From Flavisolibacter longurius (GTDB lineage: Bacteria > Bacteroidota > Bacteroidia > Chitinophagales > Chitinophagaceae), in contig JABUMY010000006.1 in NCBI GenBank assembly GCA_013327885.1, positions 1 to 64,000 on the forward strand: a stretch of 64,000 nucleotides of DNA, given 5' to 3'. The position numbers were made by a program, and so were the translations under genes. The notes below the pieces were generated by a model that saw only the letters and a program-made list of their open reading frames with translations, was not told the DNA's origin and did no database searches. Positions 52,079 through 60,704 of the stretch are shown here, piece by piece. Position 1 is the first letter of the stretch. Each line of letters opens with the position of its first letter.

Positions 52079-52993
52079 CTAATTCCGGAAAAGTGAAAGG
52101 ACCTTGGTCAGCTTTGTTTTTAATTCAGGTCTCGGAACAATAAAATCCAAAAAGCCGTGCTCCAGGATAAATTCACTGCGCTGAAAACCAGGCGGCAGGT
52201 CACGTTTGATGGTTTCCTTAATAACCCTTGGCCCGGCAAAGCCAATCAGCGCACCCGGTTCGGCAATATTCAAATCTCCCAGCATGCCAAAAGAAGCCGA
52301 AATACCGCCGAAGGTCGGGTCGGTGAGCAAAGAAATATAAGGAATACCCGCATCGGACAGTTGCGAGAGTTTACCGCTTGTTTTGGCCAGTTGCATCAGC
52401 GAGAAGGCGCTTTCCATCATACGGGCACCACCGCTTTTGCAAATGATCAGGTAAGGTATTTTGTGCTGCAGGCAATGATCCACCGCACGACTGAATTTTT
52501 CACCCATCACACTTCCCAGTGAGCCACCAATAAATTCAAAATCCATGGCTGCCACAACCAGGTCAAGATTGTTGACCTTTCCTACGGCGACCCGCATGCT
52601 GTCTTTCAGGTCAGTCTTCGCCCATGTTTCTTCCAGTCGGCGTTGGTAAGGCTTAAGGTCGGTAAAACCCAAAAAATCTTTGGACCGGATATTGGCAAAA
52701 AGTTCCGTGTATTGGTTGTTGTCAAATAAGATCTCGTAATATTCATCGCTGCCTATACGGTGGTGGTAACTGCATTTGGGGCAAACAAACAGGGCTTCCC
52801 GCAGATCGTTCACCGTACAGATATAATTGCATTCCGGGCACTTAGACCATAGGCCTTCCGGAGTTTCCTTTTTTTCGGAAGAAGGCGTAGTGATGCCTTT
52901 TTTCAATCGCTTAAACCAGTTCTCTCTTGCTTCAGGGGATTTGCCTTCTTCACCGGCCAGGTTTGATTCAAAATCTTCAAACTGTGATACCAT
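52079..52993 (-). CDS. accD: Acetyl-CoA carboxylase carboxyltransferase beta subunit
   Basis: A 304-residue carboxyltransferase subunit. The start is the ATG at 52993, as the longer frame to 53095 gives a segment unlike the family and lacks support. A zinc ribbon at the N-terminus has CPECNYIC and CPKCSY. The crotonase-like core shows FEFIGGSLGSVMGEK, CKSGGARMMESAFSLMQ, DPTFGGISASFGMLGD and PGALIGFAGPRVI. It transfers carboxyl to acetyl-CoA for fatty acid synthesis, with accA elsewhere. A Bacteroidota promoter precedes it and it heads the operon with the unknown gene and smpB. Confidence 0.96.
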   Translation of the reverse strand: MVSQFEDFESNLAGEEGKSPEARENWFKRLKKGITTPSSEKKETPEGLWSKCPECNYICTVNDLREALFVCPKCSYHHRIGSDEYYEILFDNNQYTELFANIRSKDFLGFTDLKPYQRRLEETWAKTDLKDSMRVAVGKVNNLDLVVAAMDFEFIGGSLGSVMGEKFSRAVDHCLQHKIPYLIICKSGGARMMESAFSLMQLAKTSGKLSQLSDAGIPYISLLTDPTFGGISASFGMLGDLNIAEPGALIGFAGPRVIKETIKRDLPPGFQRSEFILEHGFLDFIVPRPELKTKLTKVLSLFRN

Positions 52994-53013
52994 TATTGGA
53001 AATTGATTGAGCA

Positions 53014-53043
53014 CAAATATAGGTGTTCGCAGGAAGTTTACAA
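53014..53043 (-). promoter_or_regulatory. Promoter of the accD operon
   Basis: On the minus strand, TATATTTG (53014-53021) matches the -7 consensus. TTG at 53041-53043, with a 19-base spacer, can serve as a partial -33. The leader to the ATG at 52993 is about 15-20 bases. Confidence 0.6.
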
Positions 53044-53148
53044 TTTGCTGTTTGCAGTTCTTTGCTAGCTGTCGCGAAGGATTGGCGATAAGCAAAGGCA
53101 GTTTTATTTACCGGGTAATTGATCAATCGATGTGCCTTAACAAAAAAA

Positions 53149-53170
53149 GCCGCCTCCAAAAGGAGGCGGC
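53149..53170 (-). terminator. Terminator of the coiled-coil protein gene
   Basis: GCCGCCTCC and GGAGGCGGC form a 9-bp stem with an AAAA loop. On the minus strand it is followed by a U-run (plus-strand A-run 53142-53148). It lies 27 bases past the stop. Confidence 0.85.
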
Positions 53171-53197
53171 GAACTTTTATTGGAATTGGAAATGAGA

Positions 53198-54178
53198 CTA
53201 GAGTCCTAAAAAGCCACTCTTGCGCAGACTGCGATTGCCTTCAGCAATCTTGAAGCCATTGTGGTAAACTTCAATTTTGTAGTTACCGGTTTGGAACTTG
53301 TCCTGGCGCAGGGGAACGCTTACTGTTTTGCGTGTGCCTTGCTCGTACTCGATACCGGCTTTCGAAGTAAATTGTCTTTCACCGTCGTTGCGGGTGGTCA
53401 GAACACCAGAACCCATAGAAGGATTGGTGATCACCTGGCCATCAGGAGCAGTAACAACAACATACATATCAGCAGGACCCGATTGCGCAATGCGGTTCTC
53501 TACATCAAAAGAAACAATCAGCTTGTTTACTTTTTTGGCTTTGTCGGTTTCTTTTTCCTTGCCATTGCCTTTTTCGTCAATGCCTTTGATCTGGAAATTA
53601 GAAGCAGAGAAAGTAGAAGCCACATCAACGGTACGTGTCAACGAATCTTTCTGCTGCGTTGTGCTTTGCAGGTCTGTTGTCAATTGCTGCTTTTCATTTG
53701 TCAGCACAGTGTTAGAGGTAGCCAGTTGCTGGTTTTCACCCATCAGGCGGGCCACTTCCATTTCAAGACCGGAGATCTTATCGTTCAACGAAGCGATCAA
53801 CGTTCTTGCTCTTTTCAGGTCGGCAGCTGATGCATTCCGGTTGCGGATAATGCCATTGATCTCGTTTTTCAACTTAACGATCTCTGTTTGGCGGTCTGTT
53901 AACTGGCCTGTCAGCGTGTTATTGCTGCCTACCAGCGAATCAAGACGGGTGAGAGCCTCGTTATAGATATTTTGCACGGAATCGCGGGCTGTTGCCGCAT
54001 ACGAAACTTCTGCAGATTTTACCTGTAATGTTTCCTGCGTTTTGTTCTTATCATACAACACATATCCCCAGGTTCCCAGGAGACCAGCGGCCAAAAGACC
54101 GATCAGTACATTGCGGGAATTATTATTGGGTTTGTTTGCCGGCTGTGTTGAAGAAGACGGATAATTTGTGTTTGACAT
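53198..54178 (-). CDS. Membrane-anchored coiled-coil protein
   Basis: A 326-residue protein. The start is the ATG at 54178 (MSNTNYPSSSTQP), after which come a polar N-terminus and one membrane segment (VLIGLLAAGLLGTWGYVLY at about 24-42). About 55-180 is a long coiled coil with heptads (LTRLDSLVGSNNTLTGQL, LKNEINGIIRN, LMGENQQLATSNTVL). The C-terminal 120 residues are a beta domain (KLIVSFDVENRIAQSGPADMYVVVTAPDGQ). I recognise no named family. The layout suggests an envelope-spanning scaffold with the coiled coil outside the membrane; this is inference. Confidence 0.75.
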   Translation of the reverse strand: MSNTNYPSSSTQPANKPNNNSRNVLIGLLAAGLLGTWGYVLYDKNKTQETLQVKSAEVSYAATARDSVQNIYNEALTRLDSLVGSNNTLTGQLTDRQTEIVKLKNEINGIIRNRNASAADLKRARTLIASLNDKISGLEMEVARLMGENQQLATSNTVLTNEKQQLTTDLQSTTQQKDSLTRTVDVASTFSASNFQIKGIDEKGNGKEKETDKAKKVNKLIVSFDVENRIAQSGPADMYVVVTAPDGQVITNPSMGSGVLTTRNDGERQFTSKAGIEYEQGTRKTVSVPLRQDKFQTGNYKIEVYHNGFKIAEGNRSLRKSGFLGL

Positions 54179-54224
54179 GATGAATGATTTAGTGTTATAG
54201 AAACGTTTGGATGGATTGAAGATG

Positions 54225-54232
54225 TATTTTTG
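54225..54232 (+). promoter_or_regulatory. Possible -7 box of holA
   Basis: TATTTTTG matches TAnnTTTG, 63 bases before the holA ATG. TTTG at 54206-54209 is 15 bases upstream, shorter than the usual spacing, so this is a weak call. Confidence 0.3.
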
Positions 54233-54295
54233 ATTTTTGCGCACTATTTCGAAAACCGTGCCAGAAAATTACCGAACTCTTAGTAAACAACCCGC

Positions 54296-55300
54296 ATGAC
54301 ACCAGAAAAAATAGTTGCCGATTTAAAGAAAGGAAACACAAAACCAGTCTATTGGCTGGAAGGGGAAGAGGATTTTTTTATTGACCAGGTTGTTAATTAT
54401 GCAGAGCATAAAATTCTTCCGGTAAGTGAAGCTGGGTTCAACTTAACAATTTTTTACGGAAGGGATACGGCGTGGGCCGATGTTATCAACGCCTGTCGGC
54501 GCTATCCAATGTTTGCAGAAAAGCAGGTCGTGATCTTAAAAGAAGCGCAGGACATGAAAGGGATAGACAAATTGGAGTCTTACCTGGAAAAACCGCTCCC
54601 GTCGACGCTGTTATTTGTTGCTTATAAAGGAAAAAAAATAGACGGTCGTACCAAAATGGCAAAGCTGGTAAAAGAAAAAGCCGTTCATCTTACCGCCAAA
54701 AAATTATACGACAATGCGTTGCCGGAATGGACATCGGACCTGGTAAAATCGAAAGGTTATACCATAACAAAAAAAGCATTGTTTCTCCTGATCGATCATA
54801 TTGGCAATGACTTAAGTCGCCTCAGCAATGAAATTGATAAACTGGCCTTAAACCTGAAAAGCAACAATTCCATCACCGAGGATGACATTGAAAAGTTTGT
54901 TGGTGTAAGCAAAGAGTTCAACGTGTTTGAACTGCAACAAGCCATCGCCCAGCGAGACCTTTACAAAGCGGTGCGGATCGTCAACTATTTTGGCTCCAAT
55001 CCAAAAGCAGCGCCGTTGCAACTTGTTTTTCCTTCGCTCTATAACTTTTTCAGCAAAGTACAGGTTGTATATACTGTTACGTCCAAAGACGAACGAACGG
55101 TGGCCACGGCATTGGGCGTAAATGCTTTTTTTGTGAAAGACTATATTTCTACCGCCACACGGTTTACTTATCCCGAAATAGAAAAAATATTATTGCTTTT
55201 GTATGAATACAATTTGCGTAACCTTGGTGTGAATGACGCCGGCACCGATGATGCCGAGTTGTTAAAGGAAATGGTGGTGAAGATGATAACCCCGTTATAG
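54296..55300 (+). CDS. holA: DNA polymerase III delta subunit
   Basis: A 334-residue clamp-loader subunit. The start KPVYWLEGEEDFFIDQVVNY and the block AEKQVVILKEAQDMKGIDKLESYLEKP are typical of HolA, as is the later SNEIDKLALNLKSNNSITEDDIEKFVG with the C-terminal helical collar. It opens the beta clamp as part of the clamp-loading complex. Its last six bases overlap the stop of ribF, which is convergent. Upstream is the divergent coiled-coil gene. Confidence 0.93.
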   Translation: MTPEKIVADLKKGNTKPVYWLEGEEDFFIDQVVNYAEHKILPVSEAGFNLTIFYGRDTAWADVINACRRYPMFAEKQVVILKEAQDMKGIDKLESYLEKPLPSTLLFVAYKGKKIDGRTKMAKLVKEKAVHLTAKKLYDNALPEWTSDLVKSKGYTITKKALFLLIDHIGNDLSRLSNEIDKLALNLKSNNSITEDDIEKFVGVSKEFNVFELQQAIAQRDLYKAVRIVNYFGSNPKAAPLQLVFPSLYNFFSKVQVVYTVTSKDERTVATALGVNAFFVKDYISTATRFTYPEIEKILLLLYEYNLRNLGVNDAGTDDAELLKEMVVKMITPL

Positions 55301-56215
55301 AACGACCAGGCTGTCTTCCTTGTCTTTGTGTAGCTGTTGAACCAATTCTTCCAGCGAATTGTATTTCTCTTGTCCGCGCAGGAATTTGATGACATGCACC
55401 CGGATGATCTTTCCATAAATATCCTTATCGAAGTCAAAAATATTGACTTCGATGCGTTCGTCCGAATGTGTTAAAGTAGGCCTGGTGCCAATGCTTAACA
55501 TGCCTTTTTTTTGCTCGCCTTCTACATCAACAAACACAGCATACACACCATGGCCAAGATGTATTTTGTCTTTATCGGTGTACTGCAGGTTGGCGGTTGG
55601 GTAGCCAAGTTGACGACCGAGCTGGTCGCCATTGATCACCAGTCCTTCAAAGAAAAAGGCATATCCCAACAATTTGTTTACAGCATCTACATCGCTGCTT
55701 AAAACCGCGTTGCGTATTTTAGTTGAGCTTACAGCCACTTCATCCAGTACATGCCGTGGAATTTCTAACAGCCTGTAGCCATACCTGTCTGCTAACTGTT
55801 CCATTAGGCGGTAGTCACCAGCCCGTCCTTTGCCAAACTGGTGGTCATAACCAATGATGATGGTTGCCGGGTGAAAGTTTTGAATCAGGAAATCCGAGAT
55901 ATAGGCTTCCGCCGATTGCTCGGCAAATGCCTGCGTAAACGGTACTACCACAAGGTGATCGAGACCTGACTGTCGCAACAATTGTATTTTTTCGGAAAGC
56001 GTGTTGATAAGTTGCAAGGGCTTTTCTACAGAGACAATTTTTCGCGGGTGTGGGTGAAAAGTGATCAGCACGGACTCGCCCTGCACACGCAGCGCTTCTT
56101 CTTTTAAGGCAGCAATGATCTTTTGGTGGCCTTCGTGCACGCCATCAAACGTACCAATGGTGATGACCGCATTGGTAAATTGAGGTAGATGTGAAATATC
56201 CTGGTGTACCTGCAT
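55295..56215 (-). CDS. ribF: Bifunctional riboflavin kinase / FAD synthetase
   Basis: A 306-residue enzyme. I start at the ATG of 56215 rather than a TTG four codons upstream. The FAD synthetase half (about 1-180) has ITIGTFDGVHEGHQKII, the nucleotidyl-transferase GxFDGxHxGH motif, and IIGYDHQFGKGRAGD. The riboflavin kinase half (about 185-305) has DQLGRQLGYPTANLQ and GVYAVFVDVEG. It makes FMN then FAD from riboflavin. It is convergent with holA and divergent from purM. Confidence 0.95.
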   Translation of the reverse strand: MQVHQDISHLPQFTNAVITIGTFDGVHEGHQKIIAALKEEALRVQGESVLITFHPHPRKIVSVEKPLQLINTLSEKIQLLRQSGLDHLVVVPFTQAFAEQSAEAYISDFLIQNFHPATIIIGYDHQFGKGRAGDYRLMEQLADRYGYRLLEIPRHVLDEVAVSSTKIRNAVLSSDVDAVNKLLGYAFFFEGLVINGDQLGRQLGYPTANLQYTDKDKIHLGHGVYAVFVDVEGEQKKGMLSIGTRPTLTHSDERIEVNIFDFDKDIYGKIIRVHVIKFLRGQEKYNSLEELVQQLHKDKEDSLVVL

Positions 56216-56451
56216 AGAGAGGCGCAAAGATAGGCAGGAGAGGGAGTTGAACTGCAGAACAGCACAGAAGCAACAAGAAGTTCAAAAATGACCTCAAGTC
56301 ATCTTTTGCTTCCGCACCACAACCGTTAATTCCGGTAAACATTGTGCTTAAACAAAACAATCAGAGCACGGATTGCTCTCATTCATGTATAACGGTTCAA
56401 CATTCGTTATTCCTTGTTCTTTGTTCCTCTGTTCGTTATTGCTATCCTCCT

Positions 56452-56459
56452 TACTTTTG
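56452..56459 (+). promoter_or_regulatory. -7 box of purM, almost touching the start codon
   Basis: TACTTTTG matches TAnnTTTG and ends four bases before the ATG at 56464. A -33 TTTG with proper spacing was not found. The transcript may be leaderless. Confidence 0.5.
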
Positions 56460-56463
56460 CCGC

Positions 56464-57651
56464 ATGTCTTTATATGCCAAACGCGGTGTTTCCGCCCAAA
56501 AAGAAGAAGTGCATGCAGCCACTAAAAACATCTCGAAAGGCTTGTATGAAAAAGCCTTTTGTAAATTATACGATGACGTACTGGGCGGCGACAAAGACTG
56601 GGTGAACGTGATGCATGCCGATGGTGCCGGTACCAAAAGCGCTTTGGCTTATCTCTATTGGAAAGAAACAGGTGACCTGTCGGTATGGAAAGGCATTGCA
56701 CAGGATGCCATTGTTATGAATCTAGACGACCTGCTTTGCGTTGGCATTTACGATAACCTGCTTTTTTCTTCCTCTATCGACCGCAATAAGAACCGCATTC
56801 CCGGCGAAGTGCTGCAGGCACTGATTGAAGGCACACAGGAGTTTTTTGACGAGATGAACCGGCACGGTGTAACTATTCATTTTATGGGTGGCGAAACAGC
56901 GGATGTAGGTGATGTGGTGCGTACGGTCGCTGTCAATGGTACGATGGCTGCCCGCTGGAAACGCGACAGGATCATTACGAATGAAAAAATAGCACCGGGA
57001 AATGTGATTGTTGGACTGGCCAGCTATGGGAAAGCAGTCTATGAAAACAAGTATAACAGTGGCATTGGTAGCAATGGACTTACCAGTGCCCGTCATGATG
57101 TGTTGAACAAGTTTTACGCAAAAAATTATCCTGAAAGCTATGATGACCTGTTGGAGAACGATGTGGTTTACATTGGGCTGAGCCGCCTCACAGATGAATT
57201 GGATATTTCATTTAAGGATGAAACTTTTGCCACTACCACCGGAGACCTGATCTTATCACCAACCCGCACATTTGCACCGGTTGTAAAGGAAATCCTGGAA
57301 CAGAATTTTCATGCGGTGGCTGGACTTATACATTGTAGCGGTGGCGGACAAACAAAATGCATGAAGTACATGCCGGACGGCGTTCACATTGTCAAAGACA
57401 ACTTGTTTGCAGCGCCTAAAATTTTCCAGATCATCCAGGAAAGCAGCGGCGCTGATGACCGCGAAATGTACCAGGTATTTAACATGGGAACCCGGCTGGA
57501 AGTGTATACAGATGAAAAAAGTGCTGATGAGATCATCAGCACGGCAACTAAGTTTGGAATCGATGCGCAGGTGATTGGCAGGGTAGAGGCGGCTGCTAGC
57601 AATGAACTGCTGATCAAAAAGGGCGAAGCAGAACTGCGGTATGCTGACTAA
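56464..57651 (+). CDS. purM: Phosphoribosylformylglycinamidine cyclo-ligase
   Basis: A 395-residue AIR synthetase. The frame could extend to 56344, but the family start MSLYAKRGVSAQ begins at 56464. Blocks are MHADGAGTKSALAYLYW, NLDDLLCVG, FMGGETADVGDVVRT, GLASYGKAVYENKYNSGIGSNG and the C-terminal GLIHCSGGGQTKC. It closes FGAM into AIR in purine synthesis. It is a little longer than E. coli PurM (345 residues). No other pur gene is adjacent. Confidence 0.93.
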   Translation: MSLYAKRGVSAQKEEVHAATKNISKGLYEKAFCKLYDDVLGGDKDWVNVMHADGAGTKSALAYLYWKETGDLSVWKGIAQDAIVMNLDDLLCVGIYDNLLFSSSIDRNKNRIPGEVLQALIEGTQEFFDEMNRHGVTIHFMGGETADVGDVVRTVAVNGTMAARWKRDRIITNEKIAPGNVIVGLASYGKAVYENKYNSGIGSNGLTSARHDVLNKFYAKNYPESYDDLLENDVVYIGLSRLTDELDISFKDETFATTTGDLILSPTRTFAPVVKEILEQNFHAVAGLIHCSGGGQTKCMKYMPDGVHIVKDNLFAAPKIFQIIQESSGADDREMYQVFNMGTRLEVYTDEKSADEIISTATKFGIDAQVIGRVEAAASNELLIKKGEAELRYAD

Positions 57652-57699
57652 ACGCAATGCCATTCTGAAACACTGCTTTTTTCTTCGCTAATTATTGCC

Positions 57700-59532
57700 T
57701 TAGGTATTAGTAGGTTTACCCTCCACAACAAAAGTTATCGGTTGCGTATGGTAGGAGCGAACAACCCGTTGATTTTGGATGGCGGGTTTCCATTTGGGGG
57801 CATGCTTCATAATTTCCAGCACTTTGTCGCCCAGGCCAAATCCGGGTTCTTTTACAATTGACATGCTGGATAAAGAACCATCTTTCTCCACAACAAAACG
57901 TACCTGTACCGTGTATTTGCCACCAGGTACTCCTTTTTTGTCCAGATCAGCCAAAATTGGTTTTGAGGCTTTTTCCAGAAACTCCCGCCATGCTTCAGGA
58001 TCAATGGAAGCATTGAATTCGGTTCTCTCAAATACAACATCGTTTCCGTCCACCTTATCTTTTCGATAGCCAACAACAGTAATCTCATTGGCTTCAATGG
58101 ACGCATCGCTGGTTTTTAGCTGAACCCGGTCACCTTTTGCCTTTATCTGCAAGTCATCAGCTGAAGCGCCGTCTTTTTCTTTTGTGGTGATCTCCACCAC
58201 GCCATTCTTTCCTTTGTCGCCGTATTTTTTTGTGGCGGATTCACCTTTCAACACATTCACCGATTGAATGTTATTTGGGTTGACCTGGTTCATTTCATTT
58301 TTTGAGATATCCTTTCCATCCAGGATAAATATGGGCTGCGCCGCTGTGTCTTTTGATGAAAGATTTTCACCGCGCAACAAAATACCCGCACTTTTTCCGG
58401 TCAGCTGATCTTTGGTGGAACTGTTAGTAAGGAGGCCTCGCTGCCTGGCTTCATTTTCCGTTAATTTTTCAGAGCTACCATCCACATATGTTATCGTAAG
58501 TTCATTGATCTTTTTATCTTCCTTTTTACGGACATCAATTGCCTTGATTTGTTTTCCCTGGTTGGGAATGGTATCCAGGATAAGTTGTTTTTCATTATTG
58601 ATGGGTGTGTCGCCAACAATTACAATTGAAGCGATTTGCTTCGCATCTCTGCCAGGTGAACTGGTACGCACTGTAAAAGCGAAGCAAGTAAGGGCAACCA
58701 AGGGTAAGGCAACGATTCTTGCCGCATAAGCCAATTTGGGATTGTTTTGTTTTGTAAGCATAGCAATTCTGCGTTTTATGGATGTTTGAAAAAAAGGATT
58801 GATGATGGACCGGTATTGTTGTGGGTAGGTTGTTTGCAAGACCATGGCGGCAAATGCTTCTGTACCGGCTTCGCCAACTGCAATTTTATCCGCTATAAAT
58901 TCATGAATGTATTTCAGCTCTTTTCGGATCAGCCAAAAGAAAGGGTTGCACCAAAAAAGAGCGATCACCACTTCCATCAGCAACTTGTCAAATGTGTGTT
59001 TTTCCTGTACATGCACCAGTTCATGCTGAAAAATCTGCTGGCCCGTTTCGGAATGCAATGGTATTTCGCGGTTCCAGAAAATGTAGTTCAGGAAGGAAAA
59101 CGGTGCGCCTTTTTCAGCTGTTTCAACAAATTTGATGTTGTGCAGGAAGTTGATGGTATGGGAACGGACAATGGAATAAATCTTATGCAGCGAATAAAAA
59201 AGCGACAGCAACAGAAATACCGAAACACCACTATAGAACAAGGCAACCAGTGTTTCCCAGGCCATCGATTTTTTGTTTGTGATCACAATCTCCTGCAGGT
59301 AATTGTCAGCCGACTGCCCGATCAAAATCAGTTGGATAGCGCCATTCTGTTCGTCAGCATAAAAGACATCAAACTGAACCAGCGGGAGCAGCAGCGAGAT
59401 AAAAACGGCAGACAGTAAATAAAAACGGTTCCACTGGTGAAAGATCCGATTACGTAAAAACAGAAAGTAGTAAAGAAAAAGAATGCCGGAACAAAGAACC
59501 AGTTTTAAAAGATATAGGATCAGCATTGTCAT
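57700..59532 (-). CDS. BlaR1-like M56 membrane protease with TonB-type C-terminus
   Basis: A 610-residue signal-transducing protease. Membrane helices lie at about 2-23, 33-52, 93-115 and 272-292. The gluzincin motif HELVH is at 170-174, with Glu211 (HEFIADK) as probable third ligand, typical of the M56 family. Residues about 365-435 resemble a TonB-receptor plug (ILDGKDISKNEM, IQSVNVLKGESATKKYG, KNGVVEITTKEK), and residues about 515-607 match a TonB C-terminal domain (YTVQVRFVVEKDGSLSSMSIVKEPGFGL). BlaR1 relatives cleave BlaI to relieve repression. Its ATG overlaps the blaI-like TGA by four bases. Confidence 0.88.
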   Translation of the reverse strand: MTMLILYLLKLVLCSGILFLYYFLFLRNRIFHQWNRFYLLSAVFISLLLPLVQFDVFYADEQNGAIQLILIGQSADNYLQEIVITNKKSMAWETLVALFYSGVSVFLLLSLFYSLHKIYSIVRSHTINFLHNIKFVETAEKGAPFSFLNYIFWNREIPLHSETGQQIFQHELVHVQEKHTFDKLLMEVVIALFWCNPFFWLIRKELKYIHEFIADKIAVGEAGTEAFAAMVLQTTYPQQYRSIINPFFQTSIKRRIAMLTKQNNPKLAYAARIVALPLVALTCFAFTVRTSSPGRDAKQIASIVIVGDTPINNEKQLILDTIPNQGKQIKAIDVRKKEDKKINELTITYVDGSSEKLTENEARQRGLLTNSSTKDQLTGKSAGILLRGENLSSKDTAAQPIFILDGKDISKNEMNQVNPNNIQSVNVLKGESATKKYGDKGKNGVVEITTKEKDGASADDLQIKAKGDRVQLKTSDASIEANEITVVGYRKDKVDGNDVVFERTEFNASIDPEAWREFLEKASKPILADLDKKGVPGGKYTVQVRFVVEKDGSLSSMSIVKEPGFGLGDKVLEIMKHAPKWKPAIQNQRVVRSYHTQPITFVVEGKPTNT

Positions 59533-59891
59533 TTTTTACCTTTTTTCAGTTGGGTTAATAGGGTTTCGAGTTCCTCTACGCTCAGGCTGTTTTCTTTTAC
59601 CATAAAAGAGACGGCATCGCTAAACGATCCGCCGAAATAACCTTTCACGATGTTGCGCATGGACGATTTAGAATAGGCCTCTTTACTTACCAGCGGGTAA
59701 TACTGGTGTTGCCTGCCAAAAACATGGATGCCGACAAATTCTTTTTCAATCAGGATTTTCAAAATGGTTGAAACCGTGTTCTGGTGCGGCTTTGGCGTGG
59801 GCATAGCCTCCAGGATGTCCCGGATGAACCCTTCTTTTACCTTCCAAACTGCTTGCATAACCTGTTCTTCTGCTTTGGTCAATGTTTTCAT
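59529..59891 (-). CDS. BlaI/MecI-type repressor
   Basis: A 120-residue winged-helix repressor of the BlaI/MecI/CopY family: LTKAEEQVMQAVWKVKEGFIRDILEAMPTPKPHQNTVSTILKILIEKEFVG is the N-terminal DNA-binding part, and the C-terminal dimer helices contain the processing-type region. It is likely inactivated by the M56 protease of the next gene, with which it overlaps by four bases. Two palindromes 28 to 64 bases upstream of its ATG are probable autoregulatory operators. Confidence 0.93.
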   Translation of the reverse strand: MKTLTKAEEQVMQAVWKVKEGFIRDILEAMPTPKPHQNTVSTILKILIEKEFVGIHVFGRQHQYYPLVSKEAYSKSSMRNIVKGYFGGSFSDAVSFMVKENSLSVEELETLLTQLKKGKK

Positions 59892-59913
59892 GATAATCTG
59901 TTACAGGATCTAA

Positions 59914-59955
59914 GTTATAACTAATTATTTAGTTAACAAACTAATTTTTTAGTTT
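59914..59955 (-). promoter_or_regulatory. Paired BlaI-type operators and promoter
   Basis: Two palindromes with a 4-base centre lie in tandem: AACTAA-TTAT-TTAGTT (59919-59934) and AAACTAA-TTTT-TTAGTTT (59938-59955). Their centres are 20 bp apart, about two helical turns, so two dimers could bind the same face. A TAACTTAG box on the minus strand (59910-59917 region) may be the -7 element, which the first operator would cover. No other copies were seen in the window. Confidence 0.7.
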
Positions 59956-60017
59956 TTAAAAGAAATAACGATGTGCTGCCTTTTCTTGTTTTATTTTGCG
60001 ACAAATAAAAATTGGGG

Positions 60018-60704
60018 ATGGCGGAAGCAATTATTGAAATTCAGAATGCAAACATTTACCAGGGTGACAATTTGGTTTTACAGGATGTGAACCTGCGGGT
60101 AGACAAGGGCGAATTCGTTTACCTCGTTGGCAAAACAGGTACAGGCAAATCAAGCCTGCTGAAGACCTTGTACGGCGAATTGCCGCTGAAAGACGGGGAG
60201 GCTACCGTTGTTGGTTACGCGTTAAAAGGCATGACCTGGAAATCGGTTCCTTACCTGCGTCGCAACCTGGGTGTGGTATTCCAGGATTTTCAATTGCTTA
60301 CCGACCGCAACGTGCAGGAAAACCTCAAGTTTGTTTTAAAAGCCACCGGCTGGAAAGACGAAAAGCTGATGAACGAAAAGATAGCCGACGTACTGGAAAA
60401 AGTTGGCCTGAAGTCAAAAGGCTTTAAAATGCCGTTTGAGATGAGTGGAGGCGAACAACAGCGTGTTGACATTGCCAGGGCATTGCTCAATTCGCCCAAA
60501 CTGATCCTTGCAGATGAGCCAACGGGTAACCTCGACCCGGAAACATCGGACGAGATCATGAACTTGCTTTTTCACATTGCAAAAGATTATGGAACGGCTG
60601 TGTTAATGGCTACGCATGACTACATCGTAATCCAGAAATACCCGGCAAGGCTGGTGAAAACAGACAACGGGAAGGTTATCGATAATGCGTCCATTGTTCA
60701 CTAA
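60018..60704 (+). CDS. ftsE: Cell-division ABC ATPase FtsE
   Basis: A 228-residue ABC ATPase. Walker A is GKTGTGKSS (38-46), the signature MSGGEQQR (142-149) and Walker [10 protein letters not shown] (about 162-170), with D-loop GNLDP and switch ATHD. The start [25 protein letters not shown] and the Q-loop FQDFQLL match FtsE. With FtsX it drives peptidoglycan hydrolase activation at the septum. FtsX is not adjacent. I start at the ATG of 60018, two codons after a TTG. Its 3' end overlaps the convergent glycosyltransferase by 29 bases. Confidence 0.88.
   Translation: MAEAIIEIQNANIYQGDNLVLQDVNLRVDKGEFVYLVGKTGTGKSSLLKTLYGELPLKDGEATVVGYALKGMTWKSVPYLRRNLGVVFQDFQLLTDRNVQENLKFVLKATGWKDEKLMNEKIADVLEKVGLKSKGFKMPFEMSGGEQQRVDIARALLNSPKLILADEPTGNLDPETSDEIMNLLFHIAKDYGTAVLMATHDYIVIQKYPARLVKTDNGKVIDNASIVH

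Noticed and set aside
56363-56379. Short inverted repeat AGAGCA-n5-TGCTCT upstream of purM
   Set aside because: Arms are too short to call a purine riboswitch or a terminator.
56344-56463. N-terminal extension of purM
   Set aside because: The family starts at MSLYAKRG (56464), and the extension overlaps the promoter box.
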